NCBI GenBank assembly: GCA_018817515.1 | Contig: JAHIUD010000032.1 | Coordinates: forward strand, 99,309 to 163,308 | Origin: Pseudomonadota bacterium | GTDB lineage: Bacteria > Desulfobacterota > Desulfovibrionia > Desulfovibrionales > Desulfovibrionaceae | Direction of reading: 5' to 3' | Length of the DNA: 64,000 nucleotides | In this document: positions 62,867 through 64,000 of the stretch, piece by piece | Position numbering within the stretch: position 1 is the first letter of the stretch | Layout of the letters: every line of letters starts with the position of its first letter | Program-made: the position numbers and the translations under genes | The notes under the pieces: model-generated | Told to the model about the DNA's origin: nothing | Database searches by the model: none | The model's input: the letters and a program-made list of their open reading frames with translations, nothing else

Positions 62867-64000
62867 GTGCAGCCCAGACTCTTTTTCATCCTGGCCACCG
62901 CCATCGGCACCTGGCTGGGCCATGCCAATCCGCTGGCGCAGCTGCCCCTGGCCGCGCTGCTCCTGCCCGCTGGCCTCATGGTCCTGGGCCAGAGCGCCGA
63001 GAGCTTCCGTGACGCCTTCCGGCAATCCTGGCTGGCCGGGTCCCTGGCCGCCCTGGGCTGCCTGTACTGGGTCTTCTGGCCTGTGGAGAACTTTGGCGGG
63101 GTGCACTGGGTCCTGGCCTTGCCCGTGCCCGTCCTTCTGAGCATAGCCATGGGCGCCTATTTCGGGCTGTTCGGGCTGCTGGCGCACCTGGCCATGAGAC
63201 GGCTCTCCGCGCTGAACGGCCTGCTTTTCCTCGGCTTCTGCTGGACGCTCATGGAGATGGCCGTGGCCACGCTGCTTTCCGGCTTCCCCTGGCTGACCCT
63301 GAGCGCCGCCTTCGTGCCCTGGACCATTGTGGCGCTGCCAGCGTCCTACATCGGGGCCTATGGATTGTCCGGCGTGCTGGCGCTCATTGCCTGCGGGGCC
63401 GTGCTCGGCCGCAATTCCCGGACCTGCGCCGCTGTCAGCGCCGTGGCCGCGCTGCTTGTGCTCGGCCTGGGCTGGCAGACGTTGCGCACCTACACCGAGG
63501 ACAGCCCGCCGCGCACCGTGGCCATCGTCCAGGGCAACATCGACCAGAGCGTCAAATGGGACAGCTCCTACCAGGCGTCCACAGTTGCCCGGTACGTGGA
63601 CCTGAGCCGCAAGGTGCAGATCACGGCCAACCCGGAGCTCATCGTCTGGCCCGAAACGTCCATGCCCTTCTACTTCCAGGACGACACCCCGCTGCGTAAG
63701 CCGGTGCTGGACTTCCTGGCCAGCACCAACGCCACCCTGCTCCTTGGCGCGCCTGCCTACACCCGCGGCGTGGGCGACTACACCCTGTACAACCGGGCCT
63801 ACCTCATCAACGGCAGCGGCGCGACGCCGACCTGGTACGACAAGGAGCACCTGGTGCCCTTTGGCGAGTACATGCCGATGCCAGGCTGGCTGCCGCTGGA
63901 GAAGCTGGTGCACGGCGTGGGCGATTTCGCTCCCGGCCATGACCAGAAGGCCCTGCGCACGGGCGATCTTGCGATAGGCATGCTCATCTGCTATGAAGCA
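62867..64000 (+). CDS. lnt: Apolipoprotein N-acyltransferase (C-terminus cut by window edge)
   Basis: Lnt adds the third acyl chain to lipoproteins in the inner membrane. The GTG at 62867, six bases after the previous stop, opens a frame of 378 codons to the window edge. There are about seven N-terminal membrane segments, then the nitrilase-like domain with the complete catalytic triad: Glu in WPETSMP, Lys in DKEHLVPFGEY and Cys in LICYEA right at the end of the window. About 120 residues are missing. Confidence 0.93.
   Translation, partial: MQPRLFFILATAIGTWLGHANPLAQLPLAALLLPAGLMVLGQSAESFRDAFRQSWLAGSLAALGCLYWVFWPVENFGGVHWVLALPVPVLLSIAMGAYFGLFGLLAHLAMRRLSALNGLLFLGFCWTLMEMAVATLLSGFPWLTLSAAFVPWTIVALPASYIGAYGLSGVLALIACGAVLGRNSRTCAAVSAVAALLVLGLGWQTLRTYTEDSPPRTVAIVQGNIDQSVKWDSSYQASTVARYVDLSRKVQITANPELIVWPETSMPFYFQDDTPLRKPVLDFLASTNATLLLGAPAYTRGVGDYTLYNRAYLINGSGATPTWYDKEHLVPFGEYMPMPGWLPLEKLVHGVGDFAPGHDQKALRTGDLAIGMLICYEA

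Noticed and set aside
62057..63940. A 627-codon minus-strand frame opposite the CorC-like gene and lnt
   Set aside because: Shadow of two well-supported genes on the plus strand.

Overview
The window is a GC-rich bacterial chromosome segment (64 kb, tightly packed, almost no gene-free DNA) that looks like core genome of a sulfate-reducing bacterium of the Desulfovibrio type. The clues are an LL-diaminopimelate aminotransferase route to lysine (dapL plus lysA), an adenylate kinase whose four metal ligands fall at the residue numbers known from Desulfovibrio gigas adenylate kinase, an archaeal-style split glutamate synthase operon, a PxxKW cysteine-rich protein, and heme/siroheme genes grouped as met8-like, ccsA/hemX, hemA. 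I see no phage, insertion sequence, CRISPR array, rRNA or tRNA.

Layout. 1-3.1 kb (minus): the start of a secreted protein cut by the window edge, then the operon dapL-folK-(membrane YHS-like protein)-fsa. 3.3-9.6 kb (plus): xerD, a large DHH/CBS/CCA-adding fusion, and an FNR-type oxidoreductase, CBS protein and ArsB/NhaD permease in tight series. 9.6-18.2 kb (plus): HIT hydrolase, LapA-like and LapB-like proteins, mutS, a lipoprotein, lysA, rsmE, rarA. 18.2-20.9 kb (minus): two glycosyltransferases. 21-26.1 kb (plus): siroheme/heme genes, tilS, adk, closed by a bidirectional terminator. 26.2-29.4 kb (minus): yajC-secD-secF. 29.4-34.6 kb (minus): five-cistron split glutamate synthase with an ordered set of inverted repeats upstream. 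34.9-37.5 kb (minus): alpha-glucan phosphorylase. 37.6-47.6 kb (plus): dut, argD, a small unknown gene, prmA, an endonuclease III-like glycosylase, envC-ctpA-divergent polysaccharide deacetylase, fliM, ndk, proC. 47.7-57 kb (minus): cobD/cbiB, then the macromolecular synthesis operon rpsU-yqeY-mutS2-dnaG-rpoD, a 60-residue membrane protein, HU and rsmA. 57-64 kb (plus): apt, mtnP, PxxKW protein, M20 hydrolase, mnmG, CorC-like CBS protein and lnt, which runs off the right edge just after its catalytic cysteine.

How the genes work together. Most are housekeeping modules: lysine/cell wall precursors, protein export, tRNA maturation and modification (CCA enzyme, tilS, mnmG), DNA repair, replication priming and the primary sigma factor, nitrogen assimilation, and tetrapyrroles for cytochromes and siroheme. 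The points that deserve a second look are a folK reading frame with no canonical start codon before its conserved N-terminus, the split glutamate synthase with its upstream dyads, the oxidoreductase-CBS-permease operon of unknown purpose, a glycosylase lacking the lyase lysine and one Fe-S cysteine, a probably leaderless met8-like mRNA, a cysteine-rich HemA tail, and several small uncharacterised genes. I did not find a convincing wholly new multi-gene system; the unknown oxidoreductase-CBS-permease operon is the closest candidate.
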